A stretch of DNA of 64,000 nt from an uncultured Methanomassiliicoccaceae archaeon (GCA_905187815.1 CAJJJM010000002.1:62001-126000); one strand, 5' to 3'. Positions 34,965 to 44,424 are shown, counted from the stretch's first letter. Numbers and translations are program-made. The notes: generated by a model not told the origin, from the letters alone.

Positions 34965-37123
34965 GCGGAGGGGAGCATTTTTGGATTCCGGACGAGGAGA
35001 TGTATACAAAGAGCAACTCGCCGCGTGGAGGCTCTCCGGAGAAGAGGAGTGACAGGGCTCAGCACTCCAGGGCTCTGGTGTCTGGCCTGGATTACACGAT
35101 TTCCGGAATATCATATGGGAAGACATCGTTCAGAGACTCCGACCAGAGGCTCCTGGTACTCGATGTTTCGGAGGGATCCGATCCCAATCGTCTCGACAGG
35201 GCCCTTGCAAAACTGTACATGGACGTGAAGGCCGTGACGAGTGATGGACGCGTACTCGTTTCGATAAGGAAGGGTGATGTGCAGAGGCTGAGGGAGAAGC
35301 TTGTGGACTATGCCTGCCGTACCGGAGAGAACGTGCTTGATCTCGTGGAGGGATTCTCGGCCAACGTTGGCCCCTCGAAATGCTCCCGCGACATCCTAGA
35401 TGCAGGAGACGGCCCAGTCTCCGTCATCGTGTCTCTGGTGCCGAACATGACGGATTCGGACTATGAGGGGGCTCTCCGCATCTTCCAAGAGAATGTGGAG
35501 GTCGCAGGAGGAGATTGCCATGGCACGTTCTGGTGCAGGGGGCAGGCACCGATCGTCAGCGTCACGATGCCGTCGGAATCAGCTGTGTTGAGCATGTGTG
35601 ATGATGACGCGGTATTTCAGGTGAGCTCCGGCGGGAAGCCGGTGCCCTTGGATAACTTTTTTCTGACGAGCCCCGAAGAGGGGCCAGTCATGCCCATCCT
35701 CAAAAGGCCCCGGGAGTCCCTTCCAACGGTGTGCGTAATTGACAACGGCATCTGTCCGGGATGTTTGGATGACCTCATCGTCGACATATTCCGTCCATCG
35801 AAGCGTGTCGAAGTCGGAAGCCACGGGACCATGGTTGCAAGCAGGGCGGCATACGGATACATCCGTGCCAATCCGACATCAATGGAGCCCATGTGTAGGT
35901 TGATTGATGCCAATGTCTATGACGAGTTCACCGACATCATGTCTGCCGCATCTCTACTGAAGGTGATAGTCGAAAAGTATCACAGCATATGCAAGGTGTA
36001 CAATCTTTCCATCAACTTCTCCGGTATCGACGTAAACTCTGCGATGCCACTCATTCAGACGATCGATGCCCTTCAAATGCAGTACGATGTGGTGTTCGTG
36101 ATATCAGCCGGAAACCATGGGCTGTGGAGGGTTCCCGGGCTCAGTCTGTCGGACATCCTGGAGGACGAGTCGTCAGGGATACTGGTCCCCGCGCACTCGG
36201 TTCTTGCCATCACCACGGGGTCCTCCGTGATGAAGAGCCTCGTGGGCAGCATCTCGAGAGATGGCCACGTAGCCCCTTACTCTAGGCACGGGCCTGGGAT
36301 CAGCAAGGGTATGAAGCCCGATGTCCTGGCACACGCTGCCAACACATCATCATCTGAGGGGAAGGACATCTATTCGTCAGATGCAGGTTCCTGCGCGTTC
36401 GACGGTCGTCAGGTGGTGAGCGCACCCGGCACCAGTTTCTCAGCTCCAGTGGTTTCATGTCTCATGTCGCTGCTGATAAGGAAATTCGACAGATACAGCA
36501 CCCTTGTCTCAAAAGCACTGCTGATAAACAGCGTGTCGCCTGTCCTTCACGAGAGGTGCGATCCGAGATACGCACTCGGCAACGGAATCGTCGATATGGG
36601 CCGGTGTCTCGTATCCAACAGTAACTGTGTCACATTCGTCCGCGAAGGATCGTTCACCGAAGAGAATTGCCATCGTTTCAGGATACTCGTCCCCAAAGTT
36701 TTGGAGGGGGCCCGCGGATGTGAGATAGCGGTGACCTGTGTGTTCAATCCGTATCTGGATGGATCCCGTGCGGGCGAGTATATCGGTTCAGGCATCAGCA
36801 TCTCTCTGAAGAAACCGTGGAACGATGCCTCCCTGAAGGATGTGAGTCCGAGCGAATCGGTGGGTATCAGGGGACATCCGTACTGCAGGAAGGAATTCCA
36901 TCCCAGGGCTCTGACCGCAGGGGACTGGGAGGTCTGGCTGCAGGCCAGTTCGACCTATAGGGCGCGTTATTCAGTCCTGAGATATGCCCTCGTAATATCG
37001 ATACGTTGTCCTGACGTCTCATTGGATATCTATGCCGGCGTGCGTGCATCCAACCGCTACGGGATCGTAGAGGTGAGGGCCGAGAGCGAGAACCGGGTCG
37101 CCGTCCCCTCGCATATCGGATGA
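34961..37123 (+). CDS. Subtilisin-like (S8) serine protease of an IetAS-type pair (IetS-like)
   Basis: 720 residues, no signal peptide, so intracellular. The N-terminal 240 residues are unassigned. Catalytic triad of family S8: Asp in TVCVIDNGIC (about 263), His in VGSHGTMVASRAAYG (about 293), Ser in APGTSFSAPVVSCL (about 493); the oxyanion Asn is in ISAGNHGL. A beta-rich C-terminus follows. Start set by ATGA overlap with the ATPase gene. The pairing points to a protease held inactive by, or directed by, the AAA+ partner. Confidence 0.88.
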   Translation: MSGGEHFWIPDEEMYTKSNSPRGGSPEKRSDRAQHSRALVSGLDYTISGISYGKTSFRDSDQRLLVLDVSEGSDPNRLDRALAKLYMDVKAVTSDGRVLVSIRKGDVQRLREKLVDYACRTGENVLDLVEGFSANVGPSKCSRDILDAGDGPVSVIVSLVPNMTDSDYEGALRIFQENVEVAGGDCHGTFWCRGQAPIVSVTMPSESAVLSMCDDDAVFQVSSGGKPVPLDNFFLTSPEEGPVMPILKRPRESLPTVCVIDNGICPGCLDDLIVDIFRPSKRVEVGSHGTMVASRAAYGYIRANPTSMEPMCRLIDANVYDEFTDIMSAASLLKVIVEKYHSICKVYNLSINFSGIDVNSAMPLIQTIDALQMQYDVVFVISAGNHGLWRVPGLSLSDILEDESSGILVPAHSVLAITTGSSVMKSLVGSISRDGHVAPYSRHGPGISKGMKPDVLAHAANTSSSEGKDIYSSDAGSCAFDGRQVVSAPGTSFSAPVVSCLMSLLIRKFDRYSTLVSKALLINSVSPVLHERCDPRYALGNGIVDMGRCLVSNSNCVTFVREGSFTEENCHRFRILVPKVLEGARGCEIAVTCVFNPYLDGSRAGEYIGSGISISLKKPWNDASLKDVSPSESVGIRGHPYCRKEFHPRALTAGDWEVWLQASSTYRARYSVLRYALVISIRCPDVSLDIYAGVRASNRYGIVEVRAESENRVAVPSHIG

Positions 37124-37208
37124 GGGTTGCTGTAACGCGTGCCCGCGCGCGTTTCTTATAGGACCTTTCAGATTACCCACCGTCGCCCTTCGGGCATGAG
37201 GGATTATC

Positions 37209-38273
37209 TTGAGCAGGACTCTTTTCACTGTGGGACCCGTCTACGTGGCCCCGGACACTCTCGAATCGATGAACAAGCCTATGATCACGCACAGGTCCAA
37301 GGAGTACAAGGAGCTCCACGCCGACATCGTCGAGAAGATCAGGAAGACCCTCGACACCGACATGGAGGTGTTCCTCGTCGCCGGATCCGCCACAGCCTTC
37401 CTCGAGGGCGTCATAAGGAACGGCGTGAGGGAGAAGTCCCTGGGCATCACCAACGGGTCCTTCGGCAACAGGTCCATCGAGATCGGGGAGCTCAACGGGA
37501 AGACCGTCGAGAAGGTCCAGGTCGAGTGGGGCAAGGCGATGAAGCCCGCCGACATCGAGGGGAAGGTCACCAAGGATATCGAGATGGTCCACTGGGTGAG
37601 CAACGAGTCCTCCACCGGGGTCTTCAGCGACTCCGTCGCCCTCGCCAATGCCGTCAGGGAGCAGAACCCCGACGCGCTGATGATGGTCGACGCGGTCACG
37701 TCCGCCTACGCCATGGACATCAAGGTCAAGGAGATGGACGTGGACGCCGTCGTGTTCGGGACCCAGAAGGCCCTGGCGCTCCCGCCCGGACTCGCGATCC
37801 TGCTCTGCTCCGAGAGGCTCCTGGAGAAGGCCAAGACCGTCCCCAACCGCGGATTCTACACCGACCTGCTGAAGATCAAGAAGCAGAGCGACAACAACTA
37901 CGCCCTCACCACCCCTCCCGTCTCCATCATGTACGGCCTGGACTACCAGCTGGACAAGGCCCTCAGGGAGGGCATGTCCGCCCGCTACGAGCGCCACCAG
38001 AAGATGGCCGACATGGTCCGTGCCTGGGCCGACAAGAACATGGAGGGCATATTCCCCGAGAAGGGCTACCAGTCCAACTCCATCGGGGTCATCAACAAGG
38101 GATCGCTCGACTTCGACGCGTTCCATTCCAAGCTGAAGGCCAGGGGATACGAGATCTCCAACGGCTACGGCGACATCAAGGAGAAGACATTCAGGATCGG
38201 ACACCTGGGCGACACCACGCCCGAGATGGTCGCCGATCTCCTTTCCGTTATGGACGAGATCATGGAGGAATGA
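37209..38273 (+). CDS. Class V aminotransferase (serine/alanine-glyoxylate type), probable phosphoserine aminotransferase
   Basis: 354 residues, TTG start with GAGGGAT about seven bases upstream. Fold type I, class V: TVGPVYVAPDTLESM at the N-terminus, EVFLVAGSATAFLE, a VDAVTSAYAMDI segment, and the PLP lysine in VVFGTQKALALPPG. It is directly coupled to serA, whose product makes 3-phosphohydroxypyruvate. This suggests it supplies the phosphoserine aminotransferase step, although the sequence class is that of alanine-glyoxylate aminotransferase. Confidence 0.85.
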   Translation: MSRTLFTVGPVYVAPDTLESMNKPMITHRSKEYKELHADIVEKIRKTLDTDMEVFLVAGSATAFLEGVIRNGVREKSLGITNGSFGNRSIEIGELNGKTVEKVQVEWGKAMKPADIEGKVTKDIEMVHWVSNESSTGVFSDSVALANAVREQNPDALMMVDAVTSAYAMDIKVKEMDVDAVVFGTQKALALPPGLAILLCSERLLEKAKTVPNRGFYTDLLKIKKQSDNNYALTTPPVSIMYGLDYQLDKALREGMSARYERHQKMADMVRAWADKNMEGIFPEKGYQSNSIGVINKGSLDFDAFHSKLKARGYEISNGYGDIKEKTFRIGHLGDTTPEMVADLLSVMDEIMEE

Positions 38274-38275
38274 AG

Positions 38276-39856
38276 ATGACATCAAAGATTCTGGTTTCAG
38301 ACCCCCTCTCCGAGGAGGGTATCGAGATCCTCAAGAACTCCGGTTTCCCGGTCGACGTGAAACCCGGGCTCTCCGAGGACGAGCTCTGCGCCATCATCGG
38401 CGACTACGACTGCCTGATCATCAGGTCCGGGACCAAGGTGACCCCGAAGGTCATCGAGGCCGGGAAGAAACTGAAGGTCATCGGACGCGCCGGGGTCGGC
38501 GTCGACAACATCGACGTGCCCTGCGCCACGGACAAGGGCATCCTTGTGATGAACACCCCGTCCGCCAACATCCTCTCCGCCGCCGAGCACTCCTGCGCGA
38601 TGCTCCTGGCCATGGCGAGGAACATCCCCTTCGCCCACGAGTCCATGCACAAGGGCGAGTGGAAGAGGTCCAAGTACACCGGGGTCGAGCTCAACGGCAA
38701 GGTCCTGGGGATCATCGGCGTCGGCCGCGTCGGAGGCGAGGTCGCCAAGCGCATGAAGGCCTTCAACATGACCATGATCGGCTACGACCCGTTCCTCCCC
38801 AAGGAGGTCGCGGACTCACTCGGCGTCAGGCTGACCACCCTGGAGGAGGTCATCACCACCGCCGACTTCATGACCATCCACACCCCGCTCCTGCCCGACA
38901 CCAGGAACATGATCTCCCTGCCCCAGTTCAAGATGATGAAGCCCAACGCCAGGCTCGCCAACGTGGCCCGCGGCGGCATCGTCAACGAGGACGACCTCTA
39001 CACCGCCCTCAAGGAGAAGATCATCGCCGGCGCCGCCTTCGACGTCTGGTGCGACGAGCCCCTGAACGAGAACGAGAAGAAGCTCCTGGAGCTGGACAAC
39101 CTGGTCACCACCCCCCACCTGGGAGCCTCCACCGTCGAGGCCCAGGAGAGGGTCGCCGTCGAGATCGCGGAGCACGCCGTCATGTACCTGAGGGACGGCA
39201 TCGTCTCCAACGCCATCAACGCCCCCCGCGGGAAGCTGGATGCCGAGACCGAGCCCTACGTCCCCCTCGCGGACAGGATGGGCAACCTGCTCCAGCAGAT
39301 GGTCGGCAACCACCCCCTGGACAAGGTCGAGTTCATCTACTGCGGAGGACTGGCCGGCAAGCAGACCAAGCTGCTCACGATCACCGCCGTCATCGGCTAC
39401 CTCAAGAAGATCATCGGCACCGCCAACATCATCAACGCCCTGCCCGTAGCCAAGGCCAAGGGCATCGAGATCGCCGAGACCAGCAACGACACCGCCAAGG
39501 ACTACGCCAGCGTCGTCGAGATGAGGTTCACCTCCCAGGGGAGGACCCGCTCCATCAGGGGTACCGTCATCGGCGGGCAGCCCAGGCTGGTCGGGGTCGA
39601 CTCGTTCTCCTTCGACATACCCATGAGCGGCGACATGATGTACCTGAGCTACAAGGACGAGCCCGGTGTCATCGGCATCGTCGGCAACATCCTCGGGAAC
39701 GCAGGCATCAACGTGGCGCAGATGTCCGTCGGCAGGTCCGACGACCGCGCGCTCATGTTCCTGACAGTCGACCAGAACATCCCCGAGGACATCGTCGCCA
39801 AGGTCGCCAAGGACGTCGGCACCGACGACATCAAGTTCATCGACCTGGTGGAGTGA
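38276..39856 (+). CDS. serA: D-3-phosphoglycerate dehydrogenase
   Basis: 526 residues, first step of serine synthesis from glycolysis. Domains: NAD-dependent 2-hydroxyacid dehydrogenase (1-315) with VIGRAGVGVDNID and the Rossmann GIIGVGRVGGEVA, an intervening domain (about 320-450), and a C-terminal ACT domain (GVIGIVGNILGNAGINVAQM). The ATG at 38276 lies seven bases after GGAGG (38264-38268); ATG 38270 is too close. The ACT domain suggests feedback by serine. Confidence 0.95.
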   Translation: MTSKILVSDPLSEEGIEILKNSGFPVDVKPGLSEDELCAIIGDYDCLIIRSGTKVTPKVIEAGKKLKVIGRAGVGVDNIDVPCATDKGILVMNTPSANILSAAEHSCAMLLAMARNIPFAHESMHKGEWKRSKYTGVELNGKVLGIIGVGRVGGEVAKRMKAFNMTMIGYDPFLPKEVADSLGVRLTTLEEVITTADFMTIHTPLLPDTRNMISLPQFKMMKPNARLANVARGGIVNEDDLYTALKEKIIAGAAFDVWCDEPLNENEKKLLELDNLVTTPHLGASTVEAQERVAVEIAEHAVMYLRDGIVSNAINAPRGKLDAETEPYVPLADRMGNLLQQMVGNHPLDKVEFIYCGGLAGKQTKLLTITAVIGYLKKIIGTANIINALPVAKAKGIEIAETSNDTAKDYASVVEMRFTSQGRTRSIRGTVIGGQPRLVGVDSFSFDIPMSGDMMYLSYKDEPGVIGIVGNILGNAGINVAQMSVGRSDDRALMFLTVDQNIPEDIVAKVAKDVGTDDIKFIDLVE

Positions 39857-39858
39857 AG

Positions 39859-40251
39859 ATGAGCGTAGTGACTGTAGACGAGCTGACCCTCGCCATCAAG
39901 AACAGCATCGACTCGTCCCGCGGCATGGAGGAGGAGCAGGCCTACATGCTCGCCCACCACGTGCTGAACTTCTTCGGGTACTCCGACAGGATCATCGACA
40001 ACATCCTGGAGCCCGAGGACCGCGACGCATTCTACATGCTGGAGGACGCCGGCATCCTGACCACCGAGAGGGAGGAGACCACCCTCTACGACGGCAGGGA
40101 GTGGAGGATCCACTACTGGCTCTTCAGGAGGGACAGGATCGCCACCATGATGGTCAGGTCCTCCGTCGACGTCAGCGACACCCAGGAGGAGGAGTCCGTC
40201 TACGCAGACCTGCCGGACGACATCTGGCAGCGCTGCGGCTCATCCGAGTAA
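39859..40251 (+). CDS. Small DUF6015-like protein, function unknown
   Basis: 130 residues, acidic, predicted all-helical N-terminus then a small wing-like segment (ILTTEREETTLYDGREWRIHYW) that could be a winged helix. I associate it tentatively with DUF6015. It starts two bases after serA and ends four bases before the helicase gene, so it is co-transcribed with both. Confidence 0.75.
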   Translation: MSVVTVDELTLAIKNSIDSSRGMEEEQAYMLAHHVLNFFGYSDRIIDNILEPEDRDAFYMLEDAGILTTEREETTLYDGREWRIHYWLFRRDRIATMMVRSSVDVSDTQEEESVYADLPDDIWQRCGSSE

Positions 40252-40255
40252 ACCC

Positions 40256-42142
40256 ATGCAACCATCGGACCTCTTCCCCTACAGGCCCCGTCCCGGACAG
40301 GGGGAGCTGGTCCGTTTCATTTCTTCCGCCGTCTCCGACGGCATGAGCCCCGTCGTCGAGGCGGGCACCGGCACGGGCAAGACGGTGTCGGCGCTGTCCG
40401 CGGTCCTGCCCACGGCCCTCGACCGCGGCATGAAGGTCATCTACCTGACACGCACCAAGTCGCAGCAGAAGCAGGTGATACGCGAGTCCGCGGCAATCGG
40501 CCACGGGCTGCTGTGCGTGGCCATACAGGGGCGCACCGCCTCGTCCTGCCCCATGATGCGCGACGACCCGGACCTCGCCTCGGGCACCTCCGAGGAGATA
40601 TCCAAGCTCTGCTCGGAGTACAAGCGCAGGGATAACGGGGAGTGCAGGTGCAGATACTATGCTAACATCGAGCACACCGACATAGACGAGTGGGTGGAGA
40701 GGATCCGGGAGGAGCATCCGGAGCCCCAGGACTTCGCGAGGATGTGCGAGGATGCCGAGCTCTGCCCCTACGAGATGCTGAAGTACGCCCTCCCCCACGC
40801 GGACGTGGTCGCCGCTTCGTACCCGTTCGTGTTCATGCCCCCGATCCTCGCCAGGCTCGTGGACTGGATCGGGATGCCCGTCCACAGGACCGTCATCGTG
40901 GTCGACGAGGCCCACAACCTCCCCGACTACCTGAGGGAGATCCAGACGTTCGAGTACAGCCGCCACGCCCTCGACCTGGCCGAGAAGGAGGCCAGGGACA
41001 ACGGGGACAACGAGGTCCACGACGGGCTGACCGTCACCGACATCGTCGCCGTCCTGAGGGAGGTGCTGGGGTTCGCGGTGAAGGAGTACCTGATCGACGA
41101 CGACGGGATCCTGCCGCCGTATTTCCTGGAGGAGGAGCTCATGGACCGCCTGGGGACGACAAGCGTGAACATAATGCGCATTGCCCAGGCACTGGAGGAC
41201 ATCGGCGACTCCATCGCGGAGAGGAAGAAGCAGAGGCGCAAGCTCCCGCGCTCCTACATCGGGGGGATGGGGAGGTTCATACGCGCCTGGATCACCGGCG
41301 CGGAGGACTGCCACGTCCGTCTGGTCATCGGAGGGGACAACCCATGCTTCCAGTCCTACTGCATGGACCCCTCGGGGGCCGCCGGCCCTCTGAACGAGTG
41401 CTTCGCATCGGTCCACATGTCCGGGACACTGGAGCCCCTGGACGCCTACATTCGCGACATAGGTCTCGAGAGGGCCGTGCCGCAGAGGCTGGAGGGCGTT
41501 TTCCCGAGGGAGAACCTCCTGACGCTGTACACAGATGAGGTGTCCATGCGCTTCGAGGACCGCTTTCTGGAGTCCAACTACAGGCGCCTCCGGGAGATTC
41601 TCCGTGACACCGTCAACTCCGTGAGGGTGAACACTGCCGTGTTCTTCCCGTCGTACCAGTTCATGGACCGCATGGTGGCGGACGGGGTCGCCTCGGATCT
41701 GGGCAGGGAGATCTGGTACGAGCGCCGTGACATGCCGCAGGAGGAGCTCATGGAGGTCTTCGAGGGGTTCAGGACGTCCGAGGGCAGCGTCCTCTTCTGC
41801 GTGACCGGAGGGAGGATAAGCGAGGGCCTGGACTTCCCGGACAAGAGCCTGGAGCTCGCGGTCCTCATCGGGATTCCGTATCCCAAACCGACCGCCAAGA
41901 TGAGGGCCATGACCCGCTACTACGATGCGAAGTTCGGCGACGGCAGGCTGTACGTGTCGATAATCCCGGCCTCCCGCAAGATGCGCCAGTCGATCGGGCG
42001 TCTCATAAGGTCCGAGACCGACCGCGGGGTCGCTGCGATACTGGACAGGAGGGCGGCGAGCGTAAGGGACGTCGACGCCATGCTCTGCGGGGACATCCCG
42101 GCAGCCGTTGAGGCGTTTTTCTCGGGCGACGCCGGGGTCTGA
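40256..42142 (+). CDS. XPD/Rad3-type 5'-3' DNA helicase with iron-sulphur cluster
   Basis: 628 residues. Superfamily 2 helicase: motif I EAGTGTGKT (about 35-43), DEAH box in VIVVDEAHNLPDYL (near 215), C-terminal motif VI region RQSIGRLIRSETDRG (near 580). Cysteines at 98, 119, 130, 132, 164 and 170 lie between motifs Ia and II, where XPD holds its 4Fe-4S cluster. It acts in DNA repair or damage verification. Last gene of the serA operon as read here. Confidence 0.9.
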   Translation: MQPSDLFPYRPRPGQGELVRFISSAVSDGMSPVVEAGTGTGKTVSALSAVLPTALDRGMKVIYLTRTKSQQKQVIRESAAIGHGLLCVAIQGRTASSCPMMRDDPDLASGTSEEISKLCSEYKRRDNGECRCRYYANIEHTDIDEWVERIREEHPEPQDFARMCEDAELCPYEMLKYALPHADVVAASYPFVFMPPILARLVDWIGMPVHRTVIVVDEAHNLPDYLREIQTFEYSRHALDLAEKEARDNGDNEVHDGLTVTDIVAVLREVLGFAVKEYLIDDDGILPPYFLEEELMDRLGTTSVNIMRIAQALEDIGDSIAERKKQRRKLPRSYIGGMGRFIRAWITGAEDCHVRLVIGGDNPCFQSYCMDPSGAAGPLNECFASVHMSGTLEPLDAYIRDIGLERAVPQRLEGVFPRENLLTLYTDEVSMRFEDRFLESNYRRLREILRDTVNSVRVNTAVFFPSYQFMDRMVADGVASDLGREIWYERRDMPQEELMEVFEGFRTSEGSVLFCVTGGRISEGLDFPDKSLELAVLIGIPYPKPTAKMRAMTRYYDAKFGDGRLYVSIIPASRKMRQSIGRLIRSETDRGVAAILDRRAASVRDVDAMLCGDIPAAVEAFFSGDAGV

Positions 42143-42215
42143 GTGTACATTTCCAGTACAAAGAGGACAGGTTTCCATCGTCACTGTAATAAAGTATTAA
42201 CCTTAACGGCGTCCC

Positions 42216-42485
42216 ATGGAGATACCCATCGACGATGACGTAAAACAGTACATAATGTCCCAGGGATGCGACTTCCGCATCTGCACCGCATGCATGGGTC
42301 CCGCCCTGGTGCCGGTCACCGTCAAGGCGCCCAAGTCCACGGACATACAGATCCCCGTCGGGGACCGCACGCTCTACATCTCCAGGGTTCAGGCGAGGTA
42401 CATCGACCGCGTATCCATGGACATGATCTACGACGAGGATGAGATCGACTCCTGTCCGGCGTTCTACACAAGGCGCTACTATTGA
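42216..42485 (+). CDS. Small cysteine-containing protein, function unknown
   Basis: 89 residues. GCDFRICTACMGP near 17-29 carries three cysteines that could bind a metal or cluster; another Cys is in SCPAFYTRRYY at the C-terminus. AATAAAGTAT at about 42187-42196 lies 26 bases before the ATG (leaderless). Two bases separate its stop from the convergent ThiI-like gene. No family recognised. Confidence 0.7.
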   Translation: MEIPIDDDVKQYIMSQGCDFRICTACMGPALVPVTVKAPKSTDIQIPVGDRTLYISRVQARYIDRVSMDMIYDEDEIDSCPAFYTRRYY

Positions 42486-42487
42486 GC

Positions 42488-43111
42488 TCAGACGAGCGTC
42501 GCGGCATCCGCCGCGGCTCTGGCAAGGGCGTCGAGGTCTATCTTCTCGCTGAACGCCGTCACCTTCTCCGGGTTCGCCTCGGTGATCGGCTTCATCGGCA
42601 CGATGCTGCATCCGTGGCCCGGCCTGATGGAGATCTCGTACGTGCCGATCTCCTTGGCAACGGCCTCGATCTCGATCTTATCCATGCCAATGAGCGGCCT
42701 GACGACCGGGAAGTCGAGCCCCAGGTTCTCCGAGCGTATGTTCCTGAGGGTCTGCGACGCCACCTGTCCGAGGGAGTCTCCCATGACGATCCCGGAGCAG
42801 CCGAGTTTTTTCCCTAGCTCCCTGGCGGTGCGCTGCATAACGCGCTTGCACATGACGCACTGGTACGGGCGGTCGCATCCGTGGGCGATGGCGTCCTGGG
42901 ACGGTCCGTGCGGGGCGAAGTAGAGGGGCATCTCCCTTCCGGTGACCTTCCTGAGCTGCTCGGCGAGGGCGATGGCGTCGTCAGAGCTGGCGTCCTCGGC
43001 GTATGGGCGATTGTCCATGTGCAGGAGCACGACGTCGGCCCCCATCATGGCCATCTTGTATGCGGCGACCGGGGAGTCGATGCCGCTGGACATCAATGCG
43101 ATGAGCTTCAT
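42488..43111 (-). CDS. ThiI-like PP-loop protein lacking THUMP and NFLD domains
   Basis: 207 residues, about the size of the ThiI adenylation domain alone. PP-loop SSGIDSPVAAYKM at the N-terminus and CVMCKRVM in the middle match the ThiI/tRNA 4-thiouridine synthase catalytic domain, which adenylates U8 and passes sulphur. Without THUMP it needs another way to hold tRNA, or it acts on another substrate. Its ATG overlaps the Csl4 stop by one base. Confidence 0.8.
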   Translation of the reverse strand: MKLIALMSSGIDSPVAAYKMAMMGADVVLLHMDNRPYAEDASSDDAIALAEQLRKVTGREMPLYFAPHGPSQDAIAHGCDRPYQCVMCKRVMQRTARELGKKLGCSGIVMGDSLGQVASQTLRNIRSENLGLDFPVVRPLIGMDKIEIEAVAKEIGTYEISIRPGHGCSIVPMKPITEANPEKVTAFSEKIDLDALARAAADAATLV

Positions 43112-43668
43112 CAGAGCTTCACGTCGCCGTAATCGTCAGCCAGTTTCCTGGGCATGCTGTATTTGCACTCGGGGCAGAAGAGTCCGGTCCCCTTCCTGAC
43201 CATCTCGGTCTTGCATTTGGAGCAGAGGGCCCTGATGCATCCGAGGTGGTCGTCCTTGGTGGTGAGCTGGAGGGACGGTTTGACGCCCGTGACCCTCGCC
43301 CTGATCATGTCGCCCTTCCTGAGCTCCTTCGAGACGTCGTCGGTGTACTTCTGGGAGATCTTGGACACGTGGATGGTGGCGTACGTCTCTCCTCCGAGGG
43401 TCCTCTGGGAGCCGTCCTTGGCGACGACGTCCGCAGTCGCCATGGTGTTCCTGATGTCCGCCACCACGGCGTAGACGATGTCCCCCTCCTTCAGGATGTT
43501 CGGGGGGTTGGGGGAGACAACCCTGACGATGCACTCCTCGTCGTCGAAATCGAGTGTGCCGACCTGCGCCGCGTAGACGGTGCCTTCGTCGGAGAAGGTG
43601 CCCTCTCCGCCCATGTACTCCTCCTCGATCGCAATCTCGTCTCCGGGAAAAACCAGTTCTGAACTCAT
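43111..43668 (-). CDS. csl4: Exosome RNA-binding subunit Csl4
   Basis: 185 residues. N-terminal domain (about 1-60), S1 RNA-binding domain (about 65-145: GDIVYAVVADIRN...RARVTGVKPSLQLTT), then a zinc ribbon (CSKC...CPEC). It is a cap subunit of the archaeal exosome and recruits RNA and DnaG. AGGTGATT precedes the ATG. Sits between the methylase and the ThiI-like gene in a tight minus-strand operon. Confidence 0.93.
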   Translation of the reverse strand: MSSELVFPGDEIAIEEEYMGGEGTFSDEGTVYAAQVGTLDFDDEECIVRVVSPNPPNILKEGDIVYAVVADIRNTMATADVVAKDGSQRTLGGETYATIHVSKISQKYTDDVSKELRKGDMIRARVTGVKPSLQLTTKDDHLGCIRALCSKCKTEMVRKGTGLFCPECKYSMPRKLADDYGDVKL

Positions 43669-43674
43669 CGTGAA

Positions 43675-44268
43675 TCACCTTATGTTGACGACCGCGACGT
43701 CAACGCTCACTTTCTCCTTCTTATGGAATGAAAACGTATGCGGGATTTCGTACTTATAGGTTTTACGCCACGTCACCGACCTCCCGCGCTCCCCGCAGAA
43801 CGCCTCCACGAAGTCCAGGGTCTCGGCCATGTGGATGGAGTACACGCACTCGGAGAGGGCCATCGCCCGGTCCAGGAACGCGCGGTCCGCGTTGCGGTTC
43901 TGGCAGCCGAACGGGGGGTTCATGAACACGGTGTCCGCACCCTCGGACACCTCCCTGATGTCCGATCTGCGGAACGAGACGTCCGCCCCGAAGGCGCGGG
44001 CGTTGTCCTCGGCCACCCTCAGGGCCCCCTCGGACACGTCGTAGCCGACGACCATCCCCGCTCCCAGCATCCAGGCGCCGATGGAGAACATCCCCGTCCC
44101 GCATCCCAGGTCCAGGACCTTCATGCCCGCTATGTCGCCGTTGGAGTAAGCGGTGTAGAGGATGTCCGACGCGATGACCGCAGGTGTCATGTACTGCTCC
44201 AGGGCCGGATCGGGGTCCTCGAACCCGCGGACCGACTGGAGCCTCATCTCGAGGTCCCTCTTCTTCAT
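43675..44268 (-). CDS. METTL5-like rRNA/DNA N6-adenine-type methyltransferase
   Basis: 197 residues. SAM-binding VLDLGCGTGMFSIGAWML (about 50-67) and the NPPFG catalytic motif (near 117). Resembles the COG2263 predicted RNA methylases related to METTL5, which methylates an adenine in small-subunit rRNA. First gene of the operon with csl4. TTTATATCC at about 44289-44297 lies about 26 bases before the ATG on the minus strand, so the mRNA is leaderless. Confidence 0.88.
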   Translation of the reverse strand: MKKRDLEMRLQSVRGFEDPDPALEQYMTPAVIASDILYTAYSNGDIAGMKVLDLGCGTGMFSIGAWMLGAGMVVGYDVSEGALRVAEDNARAFGADVSFRRSDIREVSEGADTVFMNPPFGCQNRNADRAFLDRAMALSECVYSIHMAETLDFVEAFCGERGRSVTWRKTYKYEIPHTFSFHKKEKVSVDVAVVNIR

Positions 44269-44424
44269 CGGCCGGGAGGATGAGGGATAGGTTTATATCC
44301 GATTCGCGTCCGTGCTCCATCGGGATGCACAGGGATGGAGACATGTTCCATCCAACGATAGGTTTTCGAGCGTCTGGCTCATTGCTTCAGGGGACCCTTT
44401 CGTTCACTTTTTCAACGTTCTGTC

